DNA of 52,657 bases. It comes from Bacteroidota bacterium. GTDB taxonomy: Bacteria; Bacteroidota; Bacteroidia; Bacteroidales; UBA5342. Position 1 is the stretch's first letter. The number at the start of each line of letters is the position of its first letter. A model generated the notes under the pieces. The model was given only the letters and a program-made list of their open reading frames with translations, was not told where the DNA came from and made no database searches. Of this stretch, positions 27,496 to 37,784 are shown piece after piece. Where the stretch lies: NCBI GenBank assembly GCA_003249935.1, contig QKHT01000016.1:1-52657 (forward strand), given 5' to 3'. The position numbers and the translations under genes are program-made.

Positions 27496-27511
27496 TTTAA
27501 TTTATTTTTTC

Positions 27512-27907
27512 ATGACAGATCCAATAGCAGATTATCTGACTAGAATCAGAAACGCCATTAGAGCGAAACACAAAGTGGTTGAGATTCCAGCTTCGAATCT
27601 TAAACGCGAGATGACAAAAATTCTTCTCGAAAAGGGTTATATCCTTAATTACAAATTCGTGGAAGAGGGTCCACAAGGCATTATTAAAATTGCCTTGAAA
27701 TATGATGCTGTTACTAAAGCAAATGCTATTAGTACCATCACAAGAGTGTCGAAACCTGGTTTGCGTAAGTATACCGGATTTCGTGATATGCCACGTGTGC
27801 TTAATGGTTTAGGCGTTGCAATTCTTTCTACTTCCAAAGGCGTAATGACCGATAAAGAAGCAAATGCGCAAAAAATCGGTGGTGAAGTTTTATGTTATGT
27901 TTATTAA
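27512..27907 (+). CDS. rpsH: 30S ribosomal protein uS8
   Basis: uS8 is a primary binder of the 16S central domain and, in E. coli, the spc-operon translational repressor. The 131-residue product starts MTDPIADYLTRIRNAIRAKHK and ends GVMTDKEANAQKIGGEVLCYVY. I use the ATG at 27512; the longer frame from 27473 runs through the stem-loop region and does not match the family. Confidence 0.98.
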   Translation: MTDPIADYLTRIRNAIRAKHKVVEIPASNLKREMTKILLEKGYILNYKFVEEGPQGIIKIALKYDAVTKANAISTITRVSKPGLRKYTGFRDMPRVLNGLGVAILSTSKGVMTDKEANAQKIGGEVLCYVY

Positions 27908-27912
27908 TCAGT

Positions 27913-27926
27913 AGGAGGAAAAGACA
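27913..27926 (+). promoter_or_regulatory. Strong Shine-Dalgarno before rplF
   Basis: AGGAGG (27913-27918) stands 8 bases before the rplF ATG. Such a full match is unusual here: the other starts I inspected in this window lack one, in line with the SD-poor translation known for Bacteroidota. Confidence 0.6.
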
Positions 27927-28484
27927 ATGTCACGAATAGGAAAATTGCCGATTTCAATACCTGCGGGTGTAACTGTAACTGTTTCACCTGAAAATGTTGT
28001 CAAAGTAAAAGGACCAAAAGGACAGCTTGAACAGGCTGTAAATGGCGATATTACTGTAAAAATATCAGAAGGCAACGTCGTATTAGAGCGTCCAAGCGAT
28101 AGTATACCACACCGTTCAATGCATGGTTTATACCGTTCATTGATTTATAATATGGTCATTGGTGTATCTAAAGGTTGGGAAAAACAACTTGAATTAGTAG
28201 GTGTAGGTTATCGTGCATCAAATACTGGTCAGGTTTTAGAGTTAAGCTTAGGTTTTTCTCATAACCTTGTTTTCCGCTTGCCCGAGGAAATTAAAGTCTC
28301 TACAAAGAGCGAACGTAATCAAAATCCATTAGTAATATTGGAAAGCCACGATAAACAACTTATTGGTCTTGTGGCAAACAAAATTCGATCGTTCCGTAAA
28401 CCTGAACCATACAAAGGAAAAGGTGTGAAATTTGTAGGTGAAGTAATTCGTCGCAAAGCAGGTAAATCGGCTAATGCAAAATAA
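27927..28484 (+). CDS. rplF: 50S ribosomal protein uL6
   Basis: uL6 has two tandem homologous domains near the sarcin-ricin loop. The 185-residue product begins MSRIGKLPISIPAGVTV and ends with the signature PEPYKGKGVKFVGEVIRRKAGKSANAK. The gene is preceded by a full AGGAGG ribosome-binding sequence, rare in this genome type. Confidence 0.99.
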   Translation: MSRIGKLPISIPAGVTVTVSPENVVKVKGPKGQLEQAVNGDITVKISEGNVVLERPSDSIPHRSMHGLYRSLIYNMVIGVSKGWEKQLELVGVGYRASNTGQVLELSLGFSHNLVFRLPEEIKVSTKSERNQNPLVILESHDKQLIGLVANKIRSFRKPEPYKGKGVKFVGEVIRRKAGKSANAK

Positions 28485-28499
28485 TTAAATTAAGAAGAA

Positions 28500-28856
28500 A
28501 TGGCATTCAGCAAAATAGAAAGACGGAATAAACTAAAACTGCGTATTCGTAGGAATATTTCCGGCACCGCGGCAAAACCAAGGATGTCGGTATATCGCAG
28601 TAACAAACAGATTTACGTGCAGTTTATTGATGATGTAGCAGGTACAACTTTATGTGCTGCATCTTCTGCCGAAAAGGAAGTTGTAGGTGCATTTAAAACA
28701 AAATGCGAACAAGCCGGTTTGGTTGGTAAAATTGCTGCAAAAAAGGCTCTTGAGGCTGGTATCTCTGAAGTAGTGTTCGATAGAAATGGTTATTTATATC
28801 ACGGCCGCGTGAAGAGTCTGGCTGAGGGTGCCCGCGAAGGTGGTCTTAAATTTTAA
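28500..28856 (+). CDS. rplR: 50S ribosomal protein uL18
   Basis: uL18 binds 5S rRNA in the central protuberance. The 118-residue product has [34 protein letters not shown] and the typical end [27 protein letters not shown]. It starts 15 bases after rplF. Confidence 0.98.
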   Translation: MAFSKIERRNKLKLRIRRNISGTAAKPRMSVYRSNKQIYVQFIDDVAGTTLCAASSAEKEVVGAFKTKCEQAGLVGKIAAKKALEAGISEVVFDRNGYLYHGRVKSLAEGAREGGLKF

Positions 28857-28861
28857 TTTTT

Positions 28862-29380
28862 ATGACAAATTTTGGAAAAAAAGTTAAAACAACTAACGAT
28901 CTTGAATTAAAAGATCGATTGGTGGCCATAAACCGGGTTACTAAAGTTACTAAAGGTGGTCGTACATTTAGCTTTTCGGCTATTGTAGTAGTAGGTAACG
29001 AGAATGGTATTGTAGGTTATGGACTGGGTAAAGCCGGTGAAGTAACCAGTGCAATTGCAAAAGGAGTTGAAGCAGCAAAAAAGAATCTTGTAAAGGTACC
29101 TGTAAATAAAGGAACTATTCCTCACGAACAGGTGTGTCGTTTCGGTGGTGCAGAGGTTTTCATGAAACCTGCTGCGCATGGTACTGGTGTGAAAGCTGGT
29201 GGTGCGATGCGTGCAGTTCTTGAAAGTGTTGGTGTTACCGACGTTTTGGCAAAATCTAAAGGCTCTTCAAACCCTCACAACCTTGTAAAAGCAACAGTAA
29301 AGGCTTTGGCGCAAATGCGTGATGCTAATACAGTAGCTCGTATGCGGACTATTGCTCTGAATAAAGTGTTTAACGGATAA
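28862..29380 (+). CDS. rpsE: 30S ribosomal protein uS5
   Basis: uS5 affects decoding fidelity and lies near the mRNA entry. The 172-residue product has [54 protein letters not shown] and the C-terminal [19 protein letters not shown]. Standard length. Confidence 0.99.
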   Translation: MTNFGKKVKTTNDLELKDRLVAINRVTKVTKGGRTFSFSAIVVVGNENGIVGYGLGKAGEVTSAIAKGVEAAKKNLVKVPVNKGTIPHEQVCRFGGAEVFMKPAAHGTGVKAGGAMRAVLESVGVTDVLAKSKGSSNPHNLVKATVKALAQMRDANTVARMRTIALNKVFNG

Positions 29381-29391
29381 TTCTTTTTGAA

Positions 29392-29568
29392 ATGGCTAAA
29401 ATTAAAGTAAAGCAAATAAAAAGCAAAATCGGTTATCCCGAGGATCAGAAACGTACTCTGGCTGCACTTGGATTGCGTAAAATGCAACAAGTTGTAGAAC
29501 ATGATGATAATGCAGTTATCCGTGGTATGATTGAAAAGGTTAAACACTTGGTTAGTGTAGTTGAATAA
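29392..29568 (+). CDS. rpmD: 50S ribosomal protein uL30
   Basis: A 58-codon gene between rpsE and rplO, in its canonical position. The product begins [19 protein letters not shown] and contains [17 protein letters not shown] followed by [15 protein letters not shown], the conserved uL30 pattern. It begins 11 bases after rpsE and ends 22 before rplO. Confidence 0.97.
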   Translation: MAKIKVKQIKSKIGYPEDQKRTLAALGLRKMQQVVEHDDNAVIRGMIEKVKHLVSVVE

Positions 29569-29590
29569 TTAATTTTATAGAATTAATAAT

Positions 29591-30037
29591 ATGGAATTGA
29601 ACAACTTGAAACCTGCTGCAGGTGCTACGCATAGTGAAAAGCGTATAGGCCGAGGTCAAGGTTCAGGGCACGGTGGTACGTCTACACGTGGCCACAAAGG
29701 TGCTAAGTCAAGGTCGGGTTATTCCAGTAAACCGGGCTTCGAAGGTGGTCAGATGCCTTTGCAACGTCGTTTACCGAAATTCGGGTTTAAAAACATCAAT
29801 CGCAAAGAATTCAAAGCTATTAATGTGAGTACTTTACAAACTATTGCCGACGAACTGAATATTTCGGTAATTACGCCACAAGTACTTGTGTCTTCAGGCT
29901 ATGTTTCTAAGAATGTACTCATAAAAGTACTTGGCGAAGGAGAGTTGAAAGCCAAACTGGAAGTTAAGGCTAACGCATTTTCTAAAAAAGCCCAGGAAGC
30001 AATTATTGCCTCCGGGGGAACTGTTGAAATAATCTAA
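29591..30037 (+). CDS. rplO: 50S ribosomal protein uL15
   Basis: uL15 is a late-assembling 50S protein with a glycine-rich N-terminal extension. The 148-residue product has RIGRGQGSGHGGTSTRGHKGAKSRSG, GGQMPLQRRLPKFGF and the C-terminal globular part ending AFSKKAQEAIIASGGTVEII. Only two bases separate it from secY. Confidence 0.99.
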   Translation: MELNNLKPAAGATHSEKRIGRGQGSGHGGTSTRGHKGAKSRSGYSSKPGFEGGQMPLQRRLPKFGFKNINRKEFKAINVSTLQTIADELNISVITPQVLVSSGYVSKNVLIKVLGEGELKAKLEVKANAFSKKAQEAIIASGGTVEII

Positions 30038-30039
30038 AC

Positions 30040-31383
30040 ATGAATAGACTAATACAGACCATACGTAATATTTGGCATATCGAGGATCTTCGTAGCCGAA
30101 TAATTGCCACTTTAGGATTTGTAATGATTTACAGATTCGGATCATTTGTGGTTCTTCCCGGAGTGGATCCCGCACAATTAGACGCATTAAAGAATCAAAC
30201 AGCTGATGGTGTTTTAGGGTTACTCGATATGTTTTCGGGTGGTGCCTTTTCAAACGCTTCGGTATTCGCATTGGGTATCATGCCCTATATTTCTGCTTCA
30301 ATTGTCGTACAATTATTGGCTATCGCTGTTCCTGCCTTCCAACGTATGCAACGTGAAGGAGAAAGCGGACGTAGAAAGATTAACCAAATAACCCGTTATT
30401 TGACTCTGGGTATTTTATTATTTCAAGGTCCATCGTATCTTGTAAACTTAAAAGCTCAATTGCCCGAAACTGCTTTTGCACTACAAGGCATTTGGTTTAC
30501 TATTTCATCAACAATTATTCTTGCATCGGGTACCATGTTTACCATGTGGTTAGGCGAGAGAATTACAGATAAAGGTGTGGGCAACGGTGTATCTCTCATT
30601 ATTATGATTGGTATTATTGCTCGTTTACCTTTTGCTATTGTTGCCGAATTTGGATCAAGAGTTAATGAAACTGGTGGAGGTGGTCTGGTTATGCTTCTCA
30701 TAGAATTAGTTGTATGGGTATTTGTAATTTCTGGTGCAATTTTACTGGTACAAGGAACACGAAAAATTCCGGTACAGTACGCTAAACGCATGGTTGGAAA
30801 TAAACAATACGGTGGAGTACGTCAGTACATTCCCCTTAAAGTGAATGCAGCCGGTGTAATGCCAATTATTTTTGCTCAAGCGATTATGTTTATTCCTATA
30901 ACTTTGGTTGGATTTGCCCACAGTGAAAGTATGAATTCATTTGTTCAGGTGTTTGCAGATTATACGGGTTTCTGGCACAATTTTGTTGTGGTAATTCTCA
31001 TCGTTGCGTTTACTTATTTTTATACCGCCATAACAGTTAATCCAACGCAAATGGCAGAGGATATGAAACGCAATAATGGTTTTATTCCGGGTGTTAAGCC
31101 AGGAAAGAAAACATCTGAATATCTTGATCATATTATGTCCAGAATTACATTGCCAGGAGCAATTTTTCTTGCAATGATTGCCATTTTGCCCGCATTTGCC
31201 CGCATGGCTAATGTAAACAGTCATTTTGCGCAATTTTTTGGAGGAACCTCACTCTTAATTTTAGTGGGTGTAGTTTTGGATACTTTACAACAAATAGAAA
31301 GTCATTTACTTATGCGTCATTATGACGGTCTGATGAAGTCTGGCCGTATTAAAGGACGTACAGGAAATACTTCTGCTTACTAA
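30040..31383 (+). CDS. secY: Protein translocase subunit SecY
   Basis: SecY is the channel of the inner-membrane secretion translocon. The 447-residue product has the expected ten membrane segments, beginning with IATLGFVMIYRFGSFVVLPG, the plug-region sequence after FSGGAFSNASVFALGIMPYISASI, the cytoplasmic loop QGTRKIPVQYAKRMVG with the conserved arginines, and NPTQMAEDMKRNNGFIPGVKPGKKT. It lies in the spc section after rplO as usual, followed by map. Confidence 0.99.
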   Translation: MNRLIQTIRNIWHIEDLRSRIIATLGFVMIYRFGSFVVLPGVDPAQLDALKNQTADGVLGLLDMFSGGAFSNASVFALGIMPYISASIVVQLLAIAVPAFQRMQREGESGRRKINQITRYLTLGILLFQGPSYLVNLKAQLPETAFALQGIWFTISSTIILASGTMFTMWLGERITDKGVGNGVSLIIMIGIIARLPFAIVAEFGSRVNETGGGGLVMLLIELVVWVFVISGAILLVQGTRKIPVQYAKRMVGNKQYGGVRQYIPLKVNAAGVMPIIFAQAIMFIPITLVGFAHSESMNSFVQVFADYTGFWHNFVVVILIVAFTYFYTAITVNPTQMAEDMKRNNGFIPGVKPGKKTSEYLDHIMSRITLPGAIFLAMIAILPAFARMANVNSHFAQFFGGTSLLILVGVVLDTLQQIESHLLMRHYDGLMKSGRIKGRTGNTSAY

Positions 31384-31397
31384 GCGTTCTTTTTTTA

Positions 31398-32180
31398 ATG
31401 ATATATTTAAAGACAGACGAAGAAATTGAGCTACTTCGGCAGAGTAATCTGCTTGTATCGGAAACCCTCGCCGAAGTAGCCAAATTCATCAAACCGGGTA
31501 TAACAACACTCGAGCTCGACCACATTGCGTACGAATACATCCTGAGTAAGGGTGCAGTTCCGGCCTTTCTGAATTATGGTGGTTTTCCTAATACACTTTG
31601 TATTTCGGTAAATGATCAGGTTGTTCATGGAATACCTTCGAACTATGCATTAAAAAACGGAGATATCGTATCTGTCGATTGTGGTGTAAAAATGAATGGT
31701 TTCTTCGGAGATTCAGCATATACTTTTCCAGTTGGAGATGTAAATCCTGAAGTCCTCAAACTCTTGAAAGCAACAAAGGAGTCTTTATACGAAGGTATCC
31801 GATTTGCTGTTGAAGGAAAACGTGTAGGAGATGTAGGACATGCGGTTCAATATTATTGTGAAACCAGAGGTTTCTCTGTGGTTCGCGAAATGGTTGGACA
31901 TGGTGTTGGAAGATCGCTTCACGAAAAACCCGAAGTGCCAAATTATGGCAGACAAGGTTGGGGAACCAAATTAAAATCGGGAATGGTTATTGCCATTGAA
32001 CCGATGATAAATATGGGCAAAAAGGAATTGATTCTCGAGAGTGACGGATGGACTACTCGTACTACAGACGGAATGATGTCGGCTCATTACGAACATTCGG
32101 TCGCGATACGTAAAGGGAAGGCTGATGTATTATCAACTTTTAAGTATATCGAAGACGTACTTGGTACTAACGCAATTTAA
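31398..32180 (+). CDS. map: Methionine aminopeptidase, type I
   Basis: This metalloenzyme removes the initiator methionine from new proteins. The 260-residue product has [29 protein letters not shown] with His in VVHGIP, metal ligands in [46 protein letters not shown] and the last Glu in YEHSVAI. It lies between secY and infA, a common position. It lacks an N-terminal zinc-finger extension. Confidence 0.98.
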   Translation: MIYLKTDEEIELLRQSNLLVSETLAEVAKFIKPGITTLELDHIAYEYILSKGAVPAFLNYGGFPNTLCISVNDQVVHGIPSNYALKNGDIVSVDCGVKMNGFFGDSAYTFPVGDVNPEVLKLLKATKESLYEGIRFAVEGKRVGDVGHAVQYYCETRGFSVVREMVGHGVGRSLHEKPEVPNYGRQGWGTKLKSGMVIAIEPMINMGKKELILESDGWTTRTTDGMMSAHYEHSVAIRKGKADVLSTFKYIEDVLGTNAI

Positions 32181-32188
32181 AGAAAACT

Positions 32189-32407
32189 ATGGCTAAGACA
32201 GCTGCAATAGAACAAGATGGGACAATTATAGAAGCATTATCAAATGCAATGTTTCGGGTTGAATTGCAAAATGGGCATATTCTTACGGCTCATATCTCTG
32301 GTAAGATGAGAATGCATTACATTCGAATTTTGCCAGGTGATAAGGTTCGGTTGGAAATGTCGCCATATGATTTAACAAAGGGAAGAATAGTATTTCGATA
32401 CAAATAA
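32189..32407 (+). CDS. infA: Translation initiation factor IF-1
   Basis: IF-1 occupies the A site during initiation. The 72-residue OB-fold product has [48 protein letters not shown] and ends GRIVFRYK, all typical. It follows map by 8 bases. Confidence 0.98.
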   Translation: MAKTAAIEQDGTIIEALSNAMFRVELQNGHILTAHISGKMRMHYIRILPGDKVRLEMSPYDLTKGRIVFRYK

Positions 32408-32419
32408 AATCATCAGAAC

Positions 32420-32536
32420 ATGAAAGTGAGAGCATCTCTTAAGAAGCGCACGCCTGACTGTAAAATCGTCCGTAGAAAGGGCGTGTTATACGTGATTAAT
32501 AAAAAAAATCCAAAGTATAAACAACGTCAGGGATAA
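32420..32536 (+). CDS. rpmJ: 50S ribosomal protein bL36 (zinc-free form)
   Basis: A 38-codon gene between infA and rpsM, beginning [20 protein letters not shown] and ending NPKYKQRQG. Of the usual three Cys and one His that bind zinc, only Cys14 remains: position 11 is Thr, the third Cys is Lys/Asn and the His is Tyr. This is the C-minus form, expected to work without zinc. Confidence 0.97.
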   Translation: MKVRASLKKRTPDCKIVRRKGVLYVINKKNPKYKQRQG

Positions 32537-32540
32537 TTAT

Positions 32541-32548
32541 TAAATTTG
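32541..32548 (+). promoter_or_regulatory. Candidate internal promoter before rpsM
   Basis: TAAATTTG matches the -7 consensus exactly, 18 bases before the rpsM ATG. No TTTG lies 17-20 bases upstream, so it is weakly supported. If active it would allow separate expression of the alpha section rpsM-rplQ. Confidence 0.3.
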
Positions 32549-32566
32549 CAAAAATTTTTTTGATTT

Positions 32567-32938
32567 ATGGCAATTAGAATTTCAGGTGTTGACCTTCCGG
32601 AAAATAAGCGTGGAGAAATCGCGTTAACTTATATTTTCGGTATAGGTAGAAGCAGCGCCAAAGTAATCCTTGATAAGGCAGGTGTAAACCGAGACCTTAA
32701 AGTGAAGGAGTGGAACGATGAACAACTATCTAACGTTCGTGGTATTATAACCGAAGAATGTAAGGTAGAGGGTGAATTACGTTCCGAAATCCAATTAAAC
32801 ATTAAACGTTTAATGGATATCGGTTGTTATCGTGGTGTTCGTCACCGCGTAGGTTTGCCTGTTCGCGGACAGTCTACAAAAAATAATGCGCGTACTCGTA
32901 AGGGTAAACGTAAAACAGTTGCTAACAAGAAGAAGTAA
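32567..32938 (+). CDS. rpsM: 30S ribosomal protein uS13
   Basis: uS13 contacts uS19 and P-site tRNA in the head. The 123-residue product begins [27 protein letters not shown] and contains [32 protein letters not shown]. It opens the alpha section of the cluster. Confidence 0.99.
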   Translation: MAIRISGVDLPENKRGEIALTYIFGIGRSSAKVILDKAGVNRDLKVKEWNDEQLSNVRGIITEECKVEGELRSEIQLNIKRLMDIGCYRGVRHRVGLPVRGQSTKNNARTRKGKRKTVANKKK

Positions 32939-32950
32939 TTAGTTTCGAAT

Positions 32951-33340
32951 ATGGCAAAAAAACAAGGTACCCAGAAGAAGAGGAAAGTTATCGTAGAGGC
33001 TACCGGACAGGCGCATATTCATTCTTCGTTCAATAATATCATTGTTTGTCTTACTAATAATGATGGTCAGGTTATCTCTTGGTCATCTGCTGGTAAACAA
33101 GGATTTAAAGGTTCGAAGAAGAATACACCTTATGCAGCACAATTGGCGGCACAAGACTGTTCAAAAGTTGCTTACGACCTCGGATTACGTAGAGTAAAAG
33201 TGTTTGTAAAAGGTCCAGGGAACGGAAGAGAATCTGCAATGCGTACTATTAATGCTTCGGGCATTGAAGTATTTGAAATTGTGGATGTTACGCCATTGCC
33301 GCACAACGGATGTCGTCCGCCTAAAAAACGGAGAGTTTAA
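32951..33340 (+). CDS. rpsK: 30S ribosomal protein uS11
   Basis: uS11 lines the mRNA exit in the 30S platform. The 129-residue product has [43 protein letters not shown] and ends [18 protein letters not shown], all conserved. Confidence 0.99.
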   Translation: MAKKQGTQKKRKVIVEATGQAHIHSSFNNIIVCLTNNDGQVISWSSAGKQGFKGSKKNTPYAAQLAAQDCSKVAYDLGLRRVKVFVKGPGNGRESAMRTINASGIEVFEIVDVTPLPHNGCRPPKKRRV

Positions 33341-33472
33341 TTCACTTTTAAGATTATGAAAATGATTTTGAGTTTTGAATTATGGGTTGATTGCATTCTT
33401 TCTCTCGTAATCGCGGCTGTAAAGCATGATTCATAATTTGAAATCAACATTTAAAATCATTGTAAAGAAATC
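33341..33472 (+). promoter_or_regulatory. Structured rpsK-rpsD intercistronic region
   Basis: This 132-base gap is the longest inside the supercluster. Inverted segments AATGATTTT (33361-33369) / AAAATCATT (33453-33461) and AATTATG (33378-33384) / CATAATT (33432-33438) can pair, enclosing a less AT-rich loop around 33405-33420. uS4 autoregulates through a leader in several bacteria; whether this is such an element is an inference. Confidence 0.4.
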
Positions 33473-34078
33473 ATGGCAAAGTACATAGGACCAAAGACAA
33501 AGATTGCGCGGAAATTCGGTGAACCGATTTTCGGCCCAGATAAGGTGCTTGCTAAGAGGAACTATCCTCCGGGCATGCATGGTAACAACCGTAGAAAGAA
33601 AACTACTGAATACGGTACTCAGTTGAAAGAGAAGCAAAAAGCAAAGTATACTTATGGCGTTCTTGAGCGTCAGTTCCGCAACCTTTTCGAAAAGGCTGCC
33701 AGAGCAAAAGGTATTACGGGCGAAATTTTGTTGCAATATCTTGAAAGTCGTCTCGATAATGTTGTTTTTCGTATGGGCATTGCTCCAACCCGTGCTGCTG
33801 CACGACAGTTGGTTGGCCATAAACACATTACTGTTGATGGATTAGTTGTTAATATTCCATCTTTCCGCGTTAAAGCCGGTATGGTTATTGGAGTACGTGA
33901 AAAATCGAAATCTTTAGAAGTTATTTCTGAAGCACTTTCGGTACGTAATCACACAAAATATCCTTGGATTGAATGGAATAGCATGGATTTGAATGGTAAA
34001 TTCTTACATATGCCAACTCGCGAAGATATTCCTGAAAACATCAAGGAACAGTTGATTGTTGAATTGTATTCAAAATAA
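33473..34078 (+). CDS. rpsD: 30S ribosomal protein uS4
   Basis: uS4 is a primary assembly protein of the 5' domain. The 201-residue product has the start [52 protein letters not shown], and the S4 RNA-binding domain [31 protein letters not shown]. It lacks the N-terminal zinc cysteines. A long structured gap precedes it. Confidence 0.99.
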   Translation: MAKYIGPKTKIARKFGEPIFGPDKVLAKRNYPPGMHGNNRRKKTTEYGTQLKEKQKAKYTYGVLERQFRNLFEKAARAKGITGEILLQYLESRLDNVVFRMGIAPTRAAARQLVGHKHITVDGLVVNIPSFRVKAGMVIGVREKSKSLEVISEALSVRNHTKYPWIEWNSMDLNGKFLHMPTREDIPENIKEQLIVELYSK

Positions 34079-34088
34079 TAATTGATTT

Positions 34089-35081
34089 ATGGCTATACTA
34101 GCATTTCAAAAACCCGATAAGGTTATTATGTTAGAGGCGGACGATAAATTCGGACGTTTCGAATTTCGACCACTCGAACCCGGATACGGTATTACAATCG
34201 GTAATGCTTTACGCCGTATACTTTTGTCTTCGCTTGAGGGCTATGCCATAACGTCGGTAAAAATAGAAGGCGTCGATCACGAATTCAGCACCATTGCTGG
34301 TGTGATGGAAGATGTGGTAGACATCATTCTGAACATCAAACAAGTACGCTTTAAGCGTCTGGTAGACGAGGTGGAAAACGAAAAAGTAACCGTAAACATT
34401 AGTGGTGCTCAAAAGTTTACTGCCGGTGATATTAGTAAATTCCTTACAGGTTTTGAGGTGTTAAATCCCGATTTAGTACTCTGCCGTATGGACGAAAGCG
34501 TAAGCTTAACTGTAGACTTTACCATTGCGAAAGGTCGTGGTTACATGCCCGGTTCGGAATTTAAAGTGGCAGACGAAGAGTTTGGTGTAATACCGGTTGA
34601 TGCCATTCATACACCCGTCAGGAATGTGAAATTTTTCGTTGAAAACTTTCGTGTTGAGCAAAAAACCGACTACGAAAAGTTGATTCTCGAAATTACTACC
34701 GATGGTTCAATACATCCTAAAGATGCATTGAAGGAAGCAGCAAAAATTCTCATTTATCACTTTATGTTATTTTCTGATGAAAAGATTACTCTTGATACAG
34801 AAGAAAAGGTAGCCGGTGAAGAATTTGATGAAGAAATTTTGCACATGCGCCAACTCCTCAAATCAAAGTTGGTAGATATGGATCTCTCAGTAAGAGCACT
34901 TAACTGCCTCAAAGCTGCCGATGTAGAAACTTTGGCCGAGTTGGTTGTGTTCAATAAGAACGATTTGTTAAAATTCAGGAATTTTGGAAAGAAGTCGCTC
35001 ACAGAACTTGATGAACTTCTTGCAAACCTGAATCTTTCGTTCGGTATGGATATTTCAAAATATAAATTAGACAAGGACTAA
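34089..35081 (+). CDS. rpoA: RNA polymerase alpha subunit
   Basis: Alpha dimerises to nucleate RNA polymerase assembly. The 330-residue product has the N-terminal domain ([33 protein letters not shown]) and the C-terminal helix-hairpin-helix domain after a Glu-rich linker at about residue 240 ([41 protein letters not shown]). Both parts are intact. rplQ follows after 6 bases. Confidence 0.99.
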   Translation: MAILAFQKPDKVIMLEADDKFGRFEFRPLEPGYGITIGNALRRILLSSLEGYAITSVKIEGVDHEFSTIAGVMEDVVDIILNIKQVRFKRLVDEVENEKVTVNISGAQKFTAGDISKFLTGFEVLNPDLVLCRMDESVSLTVDFTIAKGRGYMPGSEFKVADEEFGVIPVDAIHTPVRNVKFFVENFRVEQKTDYEKLILEITTDGSIHPKDALKEAAKILIYHFMLFSDEKITLDTEEKVAGEEFDEEILHMRQLLKSKLVDMDLSVRALNCLKAADVETLAELVVFNKNDLLKFRNFGKKSLTELDELLANLNLSFGMDISKYKLDKD

Positions 35082-35087
35082 AAGACG

Positions 35088-35549
35088 ATGAGACATAATT
35101 GTAAAGTCAATCATCTTGGACGTAAAACAGCTCACCGCAAAGCCTTATTGTCGAACATGGCTATTTCGCTTATCGAGCATAAACGTATACACACTACCGT
35201 TGCAAAAGCAAAAGCGTTACGGGTTTATGTAGAGCCGTTAATTTCCAAGTCGAAAAACGACACTACCCATTCGCGTCGTGTTGTTTTTGGTTATCTTCAG
35301 GATAAAGATGCTGTAAGCACATTGTTCCGTGAAATATCGGCAAAAGTGGCAGACAGACCAGGTGGATACACCCGCATTCTTAAAACAGGTAATCGCTTAG
35401 GCGATAATGCTGAAATGTGTTTTATTGAGTTGGTAGATTACAACGAAAACATGTTATCGGCAACTGATTCGAAAAAGACTACTACTCGTAGCCGTCGTTC
35501 GAAAAAGAAGAGCACCTCTACTGAAGTAACTGATTCAGCTGCTGAGTAA
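35088..35549 (+). CDS. rplQ: 50S ribosomal protein bL17 with C-terminal tail
   Basis: bL17 sits near the tunnel exit. The 153-residue product has [25 protein letters not shown] and [30 protein letters not shown] (residues 1-123), which is the whole usual protein. About 30 more residues follow, rich in Ser, Thr, Lys and Arg and ending in an acidic stretch; similar tails are common in this phylum. It closes the supercluster, with a terminator 22 bases downstream. Confidence 0.98.
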   Translation: MRHNCKVNHLGRKTAHRKALLSNMAISLIEHKRIHTTVAKAKALRVYVEPLISKSKNDTTHSRRVVFGYLQDKDAVSTLFREISAKVADRPGGYTRILKTGNRLGDNAEMCFIELVDYNENMLSATDSKKTTTRSRRSKKKSTSTEVTDSAAE

Positions 35550-35570
35550 TGAAACTCGCAAGATAAATTA

Positions 35571-35610
35571 CGGGGCATAAGGATGAATATCTTTATTGCC
35601 CCGTTTTCTT
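35571..35610 (+). terminator. Terminator of the ribosomal supercluster
   Basis: CGGGGCATAAGGAT (35571-35584) pairs with ATCTTTATTGCCCCG (35589-35603) around GAAT with a one-base bulge, followed by TTTTCTTTT. Confidence 0.82.
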
Positions 35611-35621
35611 TTATACTTTTT

Positions 35622-35629
35622 TACTTTTG
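35622..35629 (+). promoter_or_regulatory. Candidate promoter for eno
   Basis: TACTTTTG matches the -7 consensus just after the cluster terminator. A -33 element is not clear: TTG at 35596-35598 is 23 bases away and lies in the terminator stem. The leader to the eno ATG would be about 75 bases. Confidence 0.4.
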
Positions 35630-35689
35630 TATTCGTTTGATAATGATTAAATTTGTATCGAATTTTTACAAGCATATTAATTGAGTTAA

Positions 35690-36997
<1,308 letters not shown>

Positions 36998-37018
36998 TTT
37001 ATTATTTTATGATAAATG

Positions 37019-37046
37019 AAGGGGATGTCGAAAGCATCCCCTTTTT
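37019..37046 (+). terminator. Terminator of eno
   Basis: AAGGGGATG (37019-37027) pairs with CATCCCCTT (37035-37043) around TCGAAAG, followed by a T-run. Confidence 0.88.
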
Positions 37047-37067
37047 GATTTTAATATAAATTAGGGT

Positions 37068-37784
37068 ATGGAATGGACTTCGCGAACTGAACTTCTTTTT
37101 GGGAAAGAAGCGGTTGAAAAATTAAAAGAAAAAAATGTATTGGTAGTTGGCTTGGGTGGAGTTGGTGGTCATTGTGCCGAAATGTTATGTCGTGCAGGGA
37201 TTGGAAAACTTACGATTGTAGATGGCGATGTGGTTCAGCCTTCTAATATAAACAGGCAATTGGTGGCTATGCCCGAGAACATAAATCTTCGCAAGTGCAA
37301 TGTTCTTGCAGAGCGTCTTAAAGGGATAAATCCCCAACTGGAATTAACGGTGCTGTTTGAATATATCGAAAATCAAATAACCGAGCAGTTGTTAGACAGT
37401 CAGTCATTCGATTATGTGGTGGATGCAATTGATACATTAACTCCCAAATCGTTTCTTATTTTACATACACTAAATCGTAATATACCAATTGCTTCGTCCA
37501 TGGGTGCCGGAGGAAAGATCGACCCCACGAAAGTAACGATTACAGATATATCGAAAACAAGTACTTGTGCCTTAGCTCGTTCGGTGCGAAAACGGTTAGG
37601 TTCATTAGGTATTAAAAAAGGCGTAAAAGTTGTTTTTTCTACTGAACCGGTTAATAAAGATGCTGTTATTTTGGATGAGGAGTCGGAAAATAAACGGTCG
37701 ACTGTTGGTACGGTATCTTATATGCCGGCAGTATTTGGTTGTATGCTTGCCTCAATTGTTATTCGCGACTTAGTAAATGGTTAA
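37068..37784 (+). CDS. tcdA: tRNA threonylcarbamoyladenosine dehydratase
   Basis: This E1-like enzyme cyclises t6A37 of tRNAs to ct6A using ATP. The 238-residue product has the nucleotide motif VVGLGGVGGHCAEML (residues 26-40), IVDGDVVQPSNINRQ, YVVDAIDTLTPKSFLI and SSMGAGGKIDPTKV, the TcdA/YgdL pattern rather than MoeB or ThiF. The catalytic cysteine region (TSTCALARSVRKRL) is present. Its stop codon overlaps that of the convergent regulator by three bases (TTAA). Confidence 0.93.
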   Translation: MEWTSRTELLFGKEAVEKLKEKNVLVVGLGGVGGHCAEMLCRAGIGKLTIVDGDVVQPSNINRQLVAMPENINLRKCNVLAERLKGINPQLELTVLFEYIENQITEQLLDSQSFDYVVDAIDTLTPKSFLILHTLNRNIPIASSMGAGGKIDPTKVTITDISKTSTCALARSVRKRLGSLGIKKGVKVVFSTEPVNKDAVILDEESENKRSTVGTVSYMPAVFGCMLASIVIRDLVNG

